Below are positions 27,358 through 36,189 of a DNA stretch of 64,000 nucleotides, one piece after another. Source of the DNA: Paraburkholderia silvatlantica (GTDB taxonomy: Bacteria > Pseudomonadota > Gammaproteobacteria > Burkholderiales > Burkholderiaceae); NCBI RefSeq assembly GCF_003096715.1, contig NZ_QEOL01000021.1, positions 62,001-126,000 on the forward strand, read 5' to 3'. Numbering within the stretch: the stretch's first letter is position 1; every line of letters begins with the position of its first letter. The notes under the pieces are model-generated. The model saw nothing but the letters and a program-made list of their open reading frames with translations. It was not told the DNA's origin and made no database searches. A program made the translations under genes and the position numbers.

Positions 27358-27825
27358 TTACTTCGCGGTTTTACGCGCGGCGGTCTTGCGCACGGGCTTT
27401 TTGACGGCCGGCGCGGCTTCTTCGTCTTCGTCCTCGTCATCGATCGGCTCGCTCGGGCGCGCGCCCACGAAGCCCGTGTTGGCCGCGAGCTTCACGCGCA
27501 CCGGCTTGTCGCCCCAGATTTCCTCGAGGTTGTAGTACTGGCGCAGCGCGGGCTGGAGGATGTGGACGACCGCGTCGCCGCAATCCACGAGCACCCATTC
27601 GCCGATGTCCTCGCCTTCCGTGCTCACGATGTCGCCGCCGGCTTCCTTGACCTTCTCGCGCACGCTGTTGGCGAGCGCCTTGGTCTGGCGGTTCGACGTG
27701 CCGCTCGCGACGACCACGCGGTCGAACAGCTCGGTCAGATGGCTCGTGTTGAAGACGCGGATGTCTTGTGCCTTGACGTCTTCGAGACCGTCGACGATGG
27801 CGCGTTGAAGTTTGCGGATGTCCAT
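27358..27825 (-). CDS. rsfS: Ribosome silencing factor RsfS
   Basis: 155 residues. RsfS binds uL14 and blocks subunit joining under starvation. Seen: AIVDGLEDVKAQDIRVF, SGTSNRQTKALANSV, GEWVLVDCGDAVVHI and YYNLEEIWGD. A charged C-terminal tail (DDEDEDEE then a Lys/Arg-rich end) extends beyond the core, common in Burkholderiaceae. It starts 2 bases after nadD. Confidence 0.96.
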   Translation of the reverse strand: MDIRKLQRAIVDGLEDVKAQDIRVFNTSHLTELFDRVVVASGTSNRQTKALANSVREKVKEAGGDIVSTEGEDIGEWVLVDCGDAVVHILQPALRQYYNLEEIWGDKPVRVKLAANTGFVGARPSEPIDDEDEDEEAAPAVKKPVRKTAARKTAK

Positions 27826-27827
27826 AG

Positions 27828-28559
27828 TTACCCGTGATGCAGATAGAGATGATGTTGAAGGATATAGTCCCACACGGCCGCGGGAAGCTTGTCGGCGGCG
27901 GTGCCGCGACGTTGCCCGCTTGCCACGCAGGCCGGCAGGTCGCACCGGATTTCGGTCGCCGAAACGTCGAGCGCGAGCGTTTCGTCGACCAGCAGGTGGC
28001 CGTGCGGCGTGGTCGCGAGCGCGTGGGCGCCCGCGCGGCGCGCGGCGGCTTCGCGCGCGACCTCGGGCGGCAGCGCCGCGAAGTCGAAGCCGGGGCGGCT
28101 CGCCACGCCCAGATGCGCGAGCGCGAAAAGCTCGCGCCATTCGTGCCATGAATCGAGGTGCAGCAGCTGATCGGCGCCCATTAACAGCGTGAGCGCCGCT
28201 TTCGCGTTGCTCTCGCGGCCGTCGACGCCGCGCTGCGCGCGCCAGCGGCGCAGCGTGTCGACCGTGTAGGTCGGCCCGTTGTGCTCGATTTCGTCGGCGT
28301 CCACCGTCACCGTCACGCCCGGCAGCGCAAGCGAGGCAGCGGCTGCGCGCGTCATGGCGAGCCGATGCTGCGCCGCGGTAACACCCGGCTTCTGCCACGG
28401 TTGCCCGGCGGGCAGCAGGATCAGCTCGTTCAGGCCCAGTACGCGCGCAAAATGGCGCGCGAGCGCGAGGTGGCCCTCGTGGATCGGATCGAAGGTGCCC
28501 CCGAGCAGCCCGACGCGCCGTTCGAGCGCGTTGGGCGGGACGGTGAAAGCTTGCTTCAC
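27828..28559 (-). CDS. nadD: Nicotinate-nucleotide adenylyltransferase
   Basis: About 243 residues. NadD makes deamido-NAD from NaMN and ATP. Nucleotidyltransferase motifs: VGLLGGTFDPIHEGHLALAR and the C-terminal DVSATEIR. Start taken as GTG 28559; no ATG is well placed and the conserved fold begins about 15 residues later. GTG 28574 is an alternative. It lies 19 bases after hemF. Confidence 0.92.
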   Translation of the reverse strand: MKQAFTVPPNALERRVGLLGGTFDPIHEGHLALARHFARVLGLNELILLPAGQPWQKPGVTAAQHRLAMTRAAAASLALPGVTVTVDADEIEHNGPTYTVDTLRRWRAQRGVDGRESNAKAALTLLMGADQLLHLDSWHEWRELFALAHLGVASRPGFDFAALPPEVAREAAARRAGAHALATTPHGHLLVDETLALDVSATEIRCDLPACVASGQRRGTAADKLPAAVWDYILQHHLYLHHG

Positions 28560-28578
28560 GGCGTGAGACGTCACGGCG

Positions 28579-29514
28579 TCAGACCCAGTCGCGCACTGGC
28601 AGGAAGTCGCTGTAGAGGCGCGCCTCCGGCGTGCCGGGCTGCGGCTGCCAGTCGTAGCGCCACGTGGCGCCCGGCGGCATCGACATGAGGATCGATTCCG
28701 TGCGGCCGCCGCTTTGCAGGCCGAAATGCGTGCCGCGGTCCCAGACCAGGTTGAATTCGACGTAGCGGCCGCGCCGGTACGCCTGGAATTCGCGCTCGGC
28801 TTCGCCATAGGGCGTCGCACGGCGCTTTTCGATGATCGGCAGATACGCCTTCAGGAAGCCGTCGCCTACGCTGCGCAGCATGGCGAACGCCTCGTCGAAG
28901 CCGCCGGTGGCGTAATCGTCGAAGAAAATGCCGCCCACGCCGCGCGCTTCATTGCGGTGCTTCAGGAAAAAGTACTCGTCGCACCAGCGCTTGAAGCGCG
29001 GGTAGAGGTCCGCGCCATAGGGCGCGAGCGCGTCGCGGCACACGCGGTGAAAGTGCTGCGCGTCTTCCTCGAAGCCGTAGTAGGGCGTGAGGTCCATGCC
29101 GCCGCCGAACCAGAACACCGGCGCCTCGTCCGGCCTGGTGGCGAGCAGCATGCGCACGTTCATATGCACGGTCGGGCAATACGGATTGCGCGGATGCAGC
29201 ACGAGCGAAACCCCCATCGCCTCGAAGCCGCGGCCGTTGAGTTCGGGGCGCGCCGCCGTGGCCGACGGCGGCAAGGCGTCGCCGGACACGTCGGAAAAGC
29301 CGATGCCCCCGCGCTCGAAGAACTCGCCGCCTTCGATAATGCGCGTGCAACCGCCGCCGCGCAGCTTCTCGCCGGGGCCGCGTTGCCAGTTGTCCGTGGC
29401 GAACGGCTTGCCGTCGAAGGCGCCGAGCGTGTCGGCGATCTGCGTCTGCAGGCTGGCCAGCCAGGCGCGGACGGCGGTGCTGTCGGGCAAGGCGCGGTTT
29501 GGGGTGTCGGTCAT
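28579..29514 (-). CDS. hemF: Oxygen-dependent coproporphyrinogen III oxidase
   Basis: 311 residues. HemF decarboxylates two propionates of coproporphyrinogen III in haem synthesis, using oxygen. Seen: GGGCTRIIEGGEFFERGGI, the signature FWFGGGMDLTPYY, KHRNEARGVGGIFFDDY and RRGRYVEFNLVWDRGT. ATG 29514 excludes a poor N-terminal extension. Confidence 0.97.
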   Translation of the reverse strand: MTDTPNRALPDSTAVRAWLASLQTQIADTLGAFDGKPFATDNWQRGPGEKLRGGGCTRIIEGGEFFERGGIGFSDVSGDALPPSATAARPELNGRGFEAMGVSLVLHPRNPYCPTVHMNVRMLLATRPDEAPVFWFGGGMDLTPYYGFEEDAQHFHRVCRDALAPYGADLYPRFKRWCDEYFFLKHRNEARGVGGIFFDDYATGGFDEAFAMLRSVGDGFLKAYLPIIEKRRATPYGEAEREFQAYRRGRYVEFNLVWDRGTHFGLQSGGRTESILMSMPPGATWRYDWQPQPGTPEARLYSDFLPVRDWV

Positions 29515-29839
29515 CGATAAAATGGGGACGGCAGCGCACGGGCGCTGGAATCGGGTTACTCGTCGGATTGCTCGTTGGGCTACCCGGATAAACCGCCCGG
29601 GGCGGCCCGACAGCGGCAGTGTAGCGCCGATTGGCGCGAGGCCCGGCACCAACGGCGGCCGCGCGGACTGCGTGCCGTGCGCTCAGGCTGCTGCGCGGGT
29701 CGGCTCGCGCTGGACGGCATGGCGGCGCGCGCGAACGGCCAGCCGAAGAAGCCATGAGAGCGCCGTTGCGCGGCGCCGGATGGCCGCTCGCTTGCTTTGG
29801 GGCCGCATCGAAGCGCGCGGCCCCAGCAAGGCGCTGCGC
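29515..29839 (-). other. Noncoding gap between purD and hemF
   Basis: 325 bases, extremely GC-rich. I see no gene, no intrinsic terminator with a T run and no convincing promoter. Confidence 0.5.
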
Positions 29840-31114
29840 CTACTGCTTGCGCCCCGCGGCGCGATAGCCGATGTCGTTGCGATACTGCATGCCGTCGAAC
29901 GAGATGCGGTTCACGGTCTCGTACGCCACGTTCTGCGCGCTGCGCACCGAATCGGCGAGACCCACCACGCACAGCACGCGGCCGCCCGAGGTCACGAGCT
30001 TGCCGTCGACCATCTGCGTACCTGCGTGGAACGTCACCGAATCGGCGGTTTCGGCGGGAATCTCGCTGATGCGGTCGCCCTTGCGCGGCGTGTCCGGATA
30101 GTTGTGCGCGGCGAGCACGACGCCGAGCGCCGTGCGGCGGTCCCATTCGAGCTCGACCTGGTTGAGCGTGCCGGCGATGGCGTGCTCCACGACCTTCGAG
30201 AAGTCGCCCTTAAGGCGCGCCATGATCGGCTGCGTTTCGGGGTCGCCCATGCGGCAGTTGAATTCGAGCGTCTTCGGGTTGCCCTGCGCGTCGATCATCA
30301 GACCGGCATAGAGGAAGCCCGTGTAGCGGATGCCTTCCTTCTCCATGCCCGCCACGGTCGGCAGGATGATTTCGCGCATCACGCGTGCGTGCAGTTGCGG
30401 CGTGACGATCGGCGCGGGCGAATAGGCGCCCATGCCGCCCGTGTTCGGGCCCTGGTCGCCGTCGTGCAGACGCTTGTGGTCCTGGCTCGAGGCGAGCGCG
30501 AGCACGTGCTTGCCGTCCACCATGACGATGAAGCTCGCTTCCTCGCCCGCGAGGAACTCCTCGATCACCACGCGCGCGCCGGCGTCGCCGAGCTTGTTGT
30601 CGGCGAGCATCATGTCGATGGCCTGGTGCGCTTCTTCCAGCGACATCGCCACGACCACGCCCTTGCCGGCAGCCAGACCGTCGGCCTTGATGACGATGGG
30701 CGCGCCGTGCTTCTCGACGTAGGCGTGCGCGGCCGTCGCGTCCGAGAACGTCTCGTAGGCGGCGGTCGGGATGTTGTGGCGCTTCATGAACGCCTTGGCG
30801 AAGTCCTTCGAGCTTTCGAGCTGCGCGGCTTCCTTCGACGGGCCGAACACCTTCAGGCCGCGCTGGCGGAACACGTTGACGATGCCCGCGGCGAGCGGCG
30901 CTTCCGGGCCGACCACCGTGAGGGCGACGCCTTCGCGCTCGGCGAAATCGGCGAGCTCGTGGATGTCCGTGATGTCGACGTTGGCGAGCCGCTCGTCCTG
31001 CGCGGTGCCGCCGTTACCGGGTGCGACGTAGACGAGCTGCACGCGCGGCGCCTGCGCGAGCTTCCACGCCAGCGCATGTTCGCGGCCGCCAGAACCGACG
31101 ACGAGTAACTTCAT
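29840..31114 (-). CDS. purD: Phosphoribosylamine-glycine ligase
   Basis: 424 residues. PurD joins glycine to phosphoribosylamine in purine synthesis step 2. N-terminal MKLLVVGSGGREHALAWKLA, ATP-grasp segments PIVIKADGLAAGKGVVVA and SFIVMVDGKHVLALASSQDHKR, GPNTGGMGAYSPAP, and LEFNCRMGDPETQPI. Downstream of yebC on the same strand. Confidence 0.97.
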   Translation of the reverse strand: MKLLVVGSGGREHALAWKLAQAPRVQLVYVAPGNGGTAQDERLANVDITDIHELADFAEREGVALTVVGPEAPLAAGIVNVFRQRGLKVFGPSKEAAQLESSKDFAKAFMKRHNIPTAAYETFSDATAAHAYVEKHGAPIVIKADGLAAGKGVVVAMSLEEAHQAIDMMLADNKLGDAGARVVIEEFLAGEEASFIVMVDGKHVLALASSQDHKRLHDGDQGPNTGGMGAYSPAPIVTPQLHARVMREIILPTVAGMEKEGIRYTGFLYAGLMIDAQGNPKTLEFNCRMGDPETQPIMARLKGDFSKVVEHAIAGTLNQVELEWDRRTALGVVLAAHNYPDTPRKGDRISEIPAETADSVTFHAGTQMVDGKLVTSGGRVLCVVGLADSVRSAQNVAYETVNRISFDGMQYRNDIGYRAAGRKQ

Positions 31115-31150
31115 GAGAATCCCCGAAAGACCAAGACCAGAAACAGTTGC

Positions 31151-31173
31151 GGCCGGCGCACAGTGCGCCGGCC
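31151..31173. other. Perfect 11-bp inverted repeat between yebC and purD
   Basis: GGCCGGCGCAC and GTGCGCCGGCC around a single A. No T run follows, so it is not a typical terminator; it could be a processing or pausing hairpin. Confidence 0.5.
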
Positions 31174-31271
31174 GTGAAAATCGCTTGCGGGAGGCGGGGC
31201 CGAAACAGGGCTCGAGGCGAACCTGAGCGTGGCCTGAGCGCGGCCTGAGCGCGGCCTCCCGGGCCGATGCC

Positions 31272-32000
31272 TTATTCCTCGGCGATCGACGCGTTGGTGT
31301 ACACCTCCTGGACGTCGTCCAGGTTTTCGAGGGCGTCGAGCAGCTTTTGCATCTTCACGGCGTCGTCGCCCGTGAATTCGACCTCGTTCTGCGGCTTCAT
31401 CGTGACTTCGGCCATTTCCGCCTTGAAGCCTGCGGCTTCGAGCGCGGTCTTCACCTTCGTGAAGTCGAACGGCGGGCAGACCACTTCGATCGAGCCGTCG
31501 TCGTTCGTCACGACGTCGTCGGCGCCCGCTTCGAGCGCGGCGTTCATGAGTTCGTCTTCGGGCGTGCCCGGCGCGAACACGAACTGGCCGACGTGATCGA
31601 ACATGAATGCCACCGAGCCGTCCGTGCCCATGTTGCCGCCGAACTTCGAGAACGCGTGGCGCACCTCCGCGACCGTGCGCGTGCGGTTGTCGGTCATCGT
31701 ATCGACGATGACGGCCGCGCCGCCGATGCCGTAGCCTTCGTAGCGGATTTCCTCGTAGTTCGCGCCGTCCACGCCGCCCACGCCGCGCTGGATGGCGCGG
31801 TTGATGTTGTCCTTGGGCATGTTGGCGTCGTACGCCTTGTCCACAGCCAGACGCAGGCGCGGGTTCGAGTCGATTTCGCCGCCGCCCATGCGCGCCGCGA
31901 CCTGGATTTCCTTGATGAGCCGCGTCCAGACCTTGCCGCGCTTCGCGTCAGCAGCAGCCTTCTTGTGCTTGATGTTGGCCCATTTCGAATGACCCGCCAT
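31272..32000 (-). CDS. YebC/PmpR-family protein (TACO1-like)
   Basis: 242 residues, start MAGHSKWANIKHKKAAADAKRG marks the family. Classically annotated as a DNA-binding regulator; recent work links the family to helping ribosomes through proline stretches. ATG 32000 follows GGAGAAAGGT, an excellent ribosome-binding site, so an in-frame start eight codons upstream is rejected. Confidence 0.95.
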   Translation of the reverse strand: MAGHSKWANIKHKKAAADAKRGKVWTRLIKEIQVAARMGGGEIDSNPRLRLAVDKAYDANMPKDNINRAIQRGVGGVDGANYEEIRYEGYGIGGAAVIVDTMTDNRTRTVAEVRHAFSKFGGNMGTDGSVAFMFDHVGQFVFAPGTPEDELMNAALEAGADDVVTNDDGSIEVVCPPFDFTKVKTALEAAGFKAEMAEVTMKPQNEVEFTGDDAVKMQKLLDALENLDDVQEVYTNASIAEE

Positions 32001-32376
32001 ACCTTTCTCCGTCTCACGCGCCATGCGCGTGCAGTGTGCAATGTGCTGTTGTCGTTGCGATGTTCCCGGGCGCGGCCTTCGTGCGTCGCTCGCACGGCGC
32101 GCGCGATTCTGCGCGCCTCGCCCCTCGCCAGTAAAGCCCGCGCAGCACGATGTGCCGGCAGGACTGGACGCAGCGCCCGTTCAGGTGGATTTGAATTTTA
32201 TCACGCCGGGACCGCCCGGCTTCGCCTGCCAACGTGGCGCGACGCCCGACGGTTGCCGGTTACGCCGGCCGTGGAGGGGACTAAGGGGGCGGGATCGGGT
32301 GCGTCCGCGCGAGGTGGGGAAGGGGGCGAGGGCGGCCAGTCCTCCCGGCCGCCCATCAACGACTGTGGCGCAGCGG
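32001..32376 (-). other. Noncoding region between upp and yebC
   Basis: No gene seen. Contains a GGGCGGCC/GGCCGCCC hairpin (32330-32354) 22 bases after upp, without a T run, and a candidate extended -10 for yebC (TGA-TAAAAT, minus strand, box 32196-32201), which would give a leader near 190 bases. Confidence 0.45.
32196..32201 (-). promoter_or_regulatory. Candidate extended -10 for yebC
   Basis: TAAAAT preceded by TGA on the minus strand. Confidence 0.4.
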
Positions 32377-33027
32377 TTAGTTCTTCGTGCCGAAGAGCCG
32401 GTCGCCGGCGTCACCGAGGCCAGGGATGATGTAGGCGTGCTCGTTCAGATGCGAATCGAGCGACGCCACGTAGAGCTTCACGTCCGGGTGGGCGTTCTGG
32501 AACACGTCGACGCCCTCGGGCGCGGCCACCAGCGCGAGGAACAGGATGCGCTCGCCGGGCACGCCGCGGCGCTTGAGCACGTCGATGGCGTGCGCCGCCG
32601 AGTAGCCCGTCGCGACCATCGGATCGCAGAGGATGAAGGTGCGGTCCTCGAGGTCGGGCAGGCGCACGAGATACTCGACCGGGCGATGGTCGTCGGCGCG
32701 ATAGACGCCGATATGGCCGACGCGCGCGGAGGGCACCAGTTCGAGCAGGCCGTCGGACATGCCCACGCCCGCGCGCAGCACGGGCACGATGGCGAGCTTC
32801 TTGCCCGCGATCACCGGCGCGTCGACTTCGACGAGCGGTGTCTGCACGCGGCGCGACGCGACCGGCAGGTCGCGCGTGATTTCATAGCCCATCAGCAGCG
32901 TGATCTCGCGCAGCAGCTCGCGGAACGTGCGCGTGGACGTGTCCTTGTCGCGCATATGCGTGAGCTTGTGCTGGATCAGCGGGTGATCGAGGATGAAGAG
33001 ATTCGGGAAACGGCTGTCCTGTTTCAT
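32377..33027 (-). CDS. upp: Uracil phosphoribosyltransferase
   Basis: 216 residues. Upp salvages uracil to UMP with PRPP. Seen: PNLFILDHPLIQHKLTHMRD, the flexible region VPVLRAGVGMSDG, the PRPP loop FILCDPMVATGYSA and the C-terminal uracil-binding YIIPGLGDAGDRLFGT. ATG 33027 gives the family length. Candidate -10 TATACT on the minus strand at 33189-33194. Confidence 0.97.
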   Translation of the reverse strand: MKQDSRFPNLFILDHPLIQHKLTHMRDKDTSTRTFRELLREITLLMGYEITRDLPVASRRVQTPLVEVDAPVIAGKKLAIVPVLRAGVGMSDGLLELVPSARVGHIGVYRADDHRPVEYLVRLPDLEDRTFILCDPMVATGYSAAHAIDVLKRRGVPGERILFLALVAAPEGVDVFQNAHPDVKLYVASLDSHLNEHAYIIPGLGDAGDRLFGTKN

Positions 33028-33401
33028 GACGGGGCGCACGAGGCTGCAAGGGAATCGGAGAATCGGTCGTGCCGTTGCCGCGCGAGCCCGAAGCTTATGC
33101 CCGGGGTGCGCGGCGGCGGCGAGCACGGCCCGCCGCGCGCGGCAAGCGCTCAGGGCTTGCAAGGGCGCCGGGCCGCGCTACAGGCGCAAGTATACGGTAA
33201 GCCTGCGCGCATGGGCGCGCGCATGGCGCGTTGCGACGCGTCTTCGCGGGCCGGTTGCCGGGCCGCGCGCCATCGGCCTTCCACGCGGCGCGCCCGATTC
33301 TTCTAGAATCCCAAAAAAGGTCGCAGGGCGGCGCGGCGCAGGGCTTGGCCGTGTCCGCCCTGTCACAGGACGGTCATCCACGCAAAAAGGACACGAAAAC
33401 G
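33028..33401. other. Divergent promoter region between upp and the SDR gene
   Basis: 374 bases with no gene. Minus-strand TATACT (33189-33194) could serve upp; plus-strand TAGAAT (33304-33309) could serve the SDR gene. Neither has a clear -35. Confidence 0.4.
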
Positions 33402-34181
33402 ATGGACATGGGCATCGCAGGACGCAACGCGCTGGTGTGCGCGGCCAGCAAGGGGCTCGGGCGCGGCTGCGCCGAGGCGCTCGCCGCCGAAGGCGTCAAC
33501 GTGACGATCGTCGCGCGCACCGCGCAGACGCTGGAGGAAACCGCCGCGCAGATCCGCAGGAGCACGGGCGTGGACGTCAAGGCGGTGGCCTGCGACATCA
33601 CGACCGAAGCGGGCCGCGCCGCCGCGCTCGCGGCGTGTCCGTCGCCCGACATTCTGGTGAACAACGCCGGCGGGCCGCCGCCGGGCGACTTCCGCAAGTA
33701 CACCCACGAGGCGTGGATCGCGGCGCTCGAAGCGAACATGCTCACGCCGATCGCGCTGATCCAGGCCACCATCGACGCCATGATCGCGCGCGGCTTCGGG
33801 CGCATCGTCAACATCACGAGCTCCTCGGTGAAGGCGCCGATCGACGTGCTCGGCCTCTCGAACGGCGCGCGCTCGGGCCTCACGGGCTTCGTCGCGGGCG
33901 TGGCGCGCCAGGTCGCGGCCACGGGCGTCACGATCAACAACCTGCTGCCGGGCGCGTTCGACACCGACCGCATCCAGGCCACCATCGTCGCGCAGGCGAA
34001 GGCAAGCCAGATTTCGGAAGAGGAGGCGCGCTCGCGCCGCATGAAGACAATCCCGGCCGGACGTTTCGGCACGCCCGAGGAATTCGGCCGCGCCTGCGCG
34101 TTCCTTTGCAGCGTGCACGCGGGCTATATCACCGGGCAGAACTGGCTGATCGACGGCGGCGCTTATCCCGGTACTTATTGA
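33402..34181 (+). CDS. Atypical short-chain dehydrogenase/reductase-like protein
   Basis: 259 residues with an SDR fold: cofactor loop ALVCAASKGLGRGCAEAL, NNAGGPPPGDF and RIVNITSSSVKA. The usual catalytic YxxxK is absent: the aligned stretch is GLSNGARSGLTGF, with Leu for Tyr and Arg for Lys. The C-terminal GTPEEFGRACAFLCSVHAGYITGQNWLIDGGAYPG is normal. Often labelled FabG-like, but without the catalytic pair ordinary ketoreduction is doubtful. It is co-directional with mgsA, 95 bases later. ATG 33402 is preceded by AAAAAGG at a long distance. Confidence 0.88.
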   Translation: MDMGIAGRNALVCAASKGLGRGCAEALAAEGVNVTIVARTAQTLEETAAQIRRSTGVDVKAVACDITTEAGRAAALAACPSPDILVNNAGGPPPGDFRKYTHEAWIAALEANMLTPIALIQATIDAMIARGFGRIVNITSSSVKAPIDVLGLSNGARSGLTGFVAGVARQVAATGVTINNLLPGAFDTDRIQATIVAQAKASQISEEEARSRRMKTIPAGRFGTPEEFGRACAFLCSVHAGYITGQNWLIDGGAYPGTY

Positions 34182-34276
34182 GCCGGCGCCGGGCAGCCGC
34201 GGCGCCCGGCGCGCCGCATCACGAGACGCATCACGACTATTACGCACGCAAACCACACGTCAAGGAGACTTACGCC

Positions 34277-34666
34277 ATGCCAACCCGCGTCGCACTGATT
34301 GCACACGACCACAAGAAGGACGACATCGTCAAGCTGGCGAGCGAATACGTCGATACGCTGCGTCACTGCGAGATTGTCGCGACCGGCACGACCGGTTCGC
34401 GCATCGAAGCCGCGACGGGCATTAACGTCGAGCGCATGCTTTCGGGCCCGCATGGCGGCGACCTGCAGATCGGTGCACGGCTTGCGGAAGGCAACGTCGA
34501 TATCGTGATCTTCCTGCGCGACCCGATGACTCCGCAGCCGCACGAACCCGACATCAACGCGCTCGTGCGCGCATGCGACGTGCACGATGTGCCGTGCGCA
34601 ACGAACATCTCGACGGCGCGCATGCTGCTCGACGTGCTCACGCTGCGCCAGAAAAACGCGGTCTGA
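34277..34666 (+). CDS. mgsA: Methylglyoxal synthase
   Basis: 129 residues. MgsA turns dihydroxyacetone phosphate into methylglyoxal and phosphate, relieving phosphosugar stress. Seen: RVALIAHDHKKDDIVKLA, ATGTTGSRI, MLSGPHGGDLQIGARLAEG and the active-site VIFLRDPMTPQPHEPDI. ATG follows AAGGAGA. Its neighbours on the same strand are two oxidoreductases that might act on reactive carbonyls (inference). Confidence 0.97.
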   Translation: MPTRVALIAHDHKKDDIVKLASEYVDTLRHCEIVATGTTGSRIEAATGINVERMLSGPHGGDLQIGARLAEGNVDIVIFLRDPMTPQPHEPDINALVRACDVHDVPCATNISTARMLLDVLTLRQKNAV

Positions 34667-34725
34667 AGCGCGCGCCGCGTAGCCCGATTTCAGGAAACCA
34701 GCCAGAACACCATCAAGGAGACGTG

Positions 34726-35700
34726 ATGACCAAGGCAATCCGATACGACAAGACCGGCGGCCCCGACGTCATGAAGTGGGTGGATGTCGATGTGGGCGAG
34801 CCGGGCGAGGGCGAGGTGCGCTTGCGCCAGAGCGCATGCGGCCTCAACTACATCGACGTGTATTTCCGCAACGGGCTCTATCCGCAGCCGCTGCCCGCCG
34901 GGCTCGGCATGGAAGCGGCCGGCGAGGTGACGGCGGTGGGCAAAGGCGTGAGCGCGCTCAAGGCGGGCGACCGCGTGGCTTACGTCGCGCGTCCGCCGGG
35001 TGCCTATGCGCAGGAGCGCGTGCTGCGCGCCGACCAGGTGATCAAGCTGCCCGACGCGATCAGCGACGAAGCGGCGGCCTCGATCATGCTGCAAGGTCTC
35101 ACCGCGCAATATCTCCTGCGCCGCACGTATCGTGTGAAGGCGGGCGACACCATCCTCATCCAGGCGGCGGCGGGCGGCGTGGGCCTGCTCGTGTGCCAGT
35201 GGGCGAAGGCGCTGGGCGCGACCGTGATCGGCACCGTGGGCTCGGACGAAAAAGCCGCGATCGCGAAGGCGCACGGCTGCGATCATCCGGTCGTCTACAC
35301 GCGCGAGGACTTCACGGCGCGCGTGCGCGAGATCACGAACGGTGCGGGCGTGCCCGTGGTGTACGACTCGATCGGCAAGGATACCTACACGAAATCGCTC
35401 GACTGCCTCGCACCGCTCGGCATGTTCGTGAGCTTCGGCAATGCGTCGGGGCCGCTGCCGCCGATCGATTCGTCGGAGTTCGCGGGGCGCGGCTCGCTCT
35501 TCTTCACGCGCCCGACGCTCTTCACCTATATCGCGAAGCGCGCCGACTACGAGGCGAATGCCGCCGAACTGTTCGACGTGGTCGCCTCGGGCAAGGTCAA
35601 GACGTCGATCAACCAGCGCTATGCGCTCGAGGACGTCGGCCTGGCGCATGCCGATCTCGAAGCGCGCAAGACCACGGGTTCGACCATCCTGATCCCGTGA
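34726..35700 (+). CDS. NADPH:quinone oxidoreductase (zeta-crystallin type)
   Basis: 324 residues, MDR superfamily without zinc. Seen: GLNYIDVYFRNGLYPQPLPAGLGMEAAGEV, the Rossmann motif QAAAGGVGLLVCQWAKALGATVIG and the C-terminal RGSLFFTRPTLFTY. QorA-type enzymes reduce quinones or reactive enones with NADPH. ATG follows AAGGAGACG. A strong terminator follows. Confidence 0.92.
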   Translation: MTKAIRYDKTGGPDVMKWVDVDVGEPGEGEVRLRQSACGLNYIDVYFRNGLYPQPLPAGLGMEAAGEVTAVGKGVSALKAGDRVAYVARPPGAYAQERVLRADQVIKLPDAISDEAAASIMLQGLTAQYLLRRTYRVKAGDTILIQAAAGGVGLLVCQWAKALGATVIGTVGSDEKAAIAKAHGCDHPVVYTREDFTARVREITNGAGVPVVYDSIGKDTYTKSLDCLAPLGMFVSFGNASGPLPPIDSSEFAGRGSLFFTRPTLFTYIAKRADYEANAAELFDVVASGKVKTSINQRYALEDVGLAHADLEARKTTGSTILIP

Positions 35701-35810
35701 CGTAACAACCGACGCGCTGCCGCGCCGCATGGGGCATGCCATTGGCGCCGTCGCATTGATTCGACCTTTACGTTTCCTGACTCCGTCATGGAGACCTTCA
35801 TGGAGACCCC

Positions 35811-35846
35811 AAAGGCGCGCAACGCCAACGTTGCGCGCCTTTTTTC
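35811..35846 (+). terminator. Intrinsic terminator after the quinone oxidoreductase gene
   Basis: A 14-bp stem, AAAGGCGCGCAACG and CGTTGCGCGCCTTT, loop CCAA, followed by more T residues. Confidence 0.9.
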
Positions 35847-35884
35847 CTTTTGCCCCGTTCCGTGATCGCGCCCGCGTTTACGCG

Positions 35885-35924
35885 TTTTTTATACGAGCGC
35901 CAAAACCTTTGATCCGGATTTAAT
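35885..35924 (+). promoter_or_regulatory. Candidate kdp promoter/KdpE region
   Basis: An AT-rich patch in GC-rich surroundings: TTTTTTATA (35885-35893), then CTTTGAT (35908-35914) and TTTAAT (35919-35924). The E. coli KdpE site is also T-rich with TTTATA, so this is the best location for KdpE control, but the match is loose. Confidence 0.35.
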
Positions 35925-35977
35925 GCCGCAGCGGGTAACGTTCAGCCATCCGTCATCCGCGAATGGAGAACACGACA

Positions 35978-36100
35978 ATGGATGTGCTGTATATCGGGGG
36001 GCTGGTGGTTTTCGCCGCGCTCACATACGCGTTGATCGCGGGCTGCGAGAAGCTCATGCAGTACCGCCGCGATCAAGGTGCGAACGGGGTGCGGCCATGA
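35978..36100 (+). CDS. Small membrane protein at the head of the kdp operon
   Basis: A 40-residue ORF: MDVLYIGGLVVFAALTYALI then AGCEKLMQYRRDQGANGVRP. One transmembrane helix with a basic C-terminal tail. A GGAGAA ribosome-binding site lies 8-10 bases upstream. Its TGA overlaps the kdpF ATG (ATGA), indicating translational coupling. I do not recognise a named family; similar small ORFs before kdpF occur in related bacteria. It may aid KdpFABC assembly like KdpF (inference). Confidence 0.75.
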   Translation: MDVLYIGGLVVFAALTYALIAGCEKLMQYRRDQGANGVRP

Positions 36101-36189
36101 CCTGGATCTTCTGGCTATCGGGGGCGGCAACGCTGTTGCTGTTCGTTTATCTCGTCCATGCGCTGCTGCGCGCGGAGGATATCGAGTGA
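36097..36189 (+). CDS. kdpF: Potassium-transporting ATPase small subunit KdpF
   Basis: 30 residues, one membrane helix: MTWIFWLSGAATLLLFVYLV then HALLRAEDIE. The end resembles YLVYALINAE of E. coli KdpF. KdpF stabilises the KdpFABC complex. It overlaps the previous ORF (ATGA) and the GTG of kdpA (GTGA). Confidence 0.9.
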   Translation: MTWIFWLSGAATLLLFVYLVHALLRAEDIE

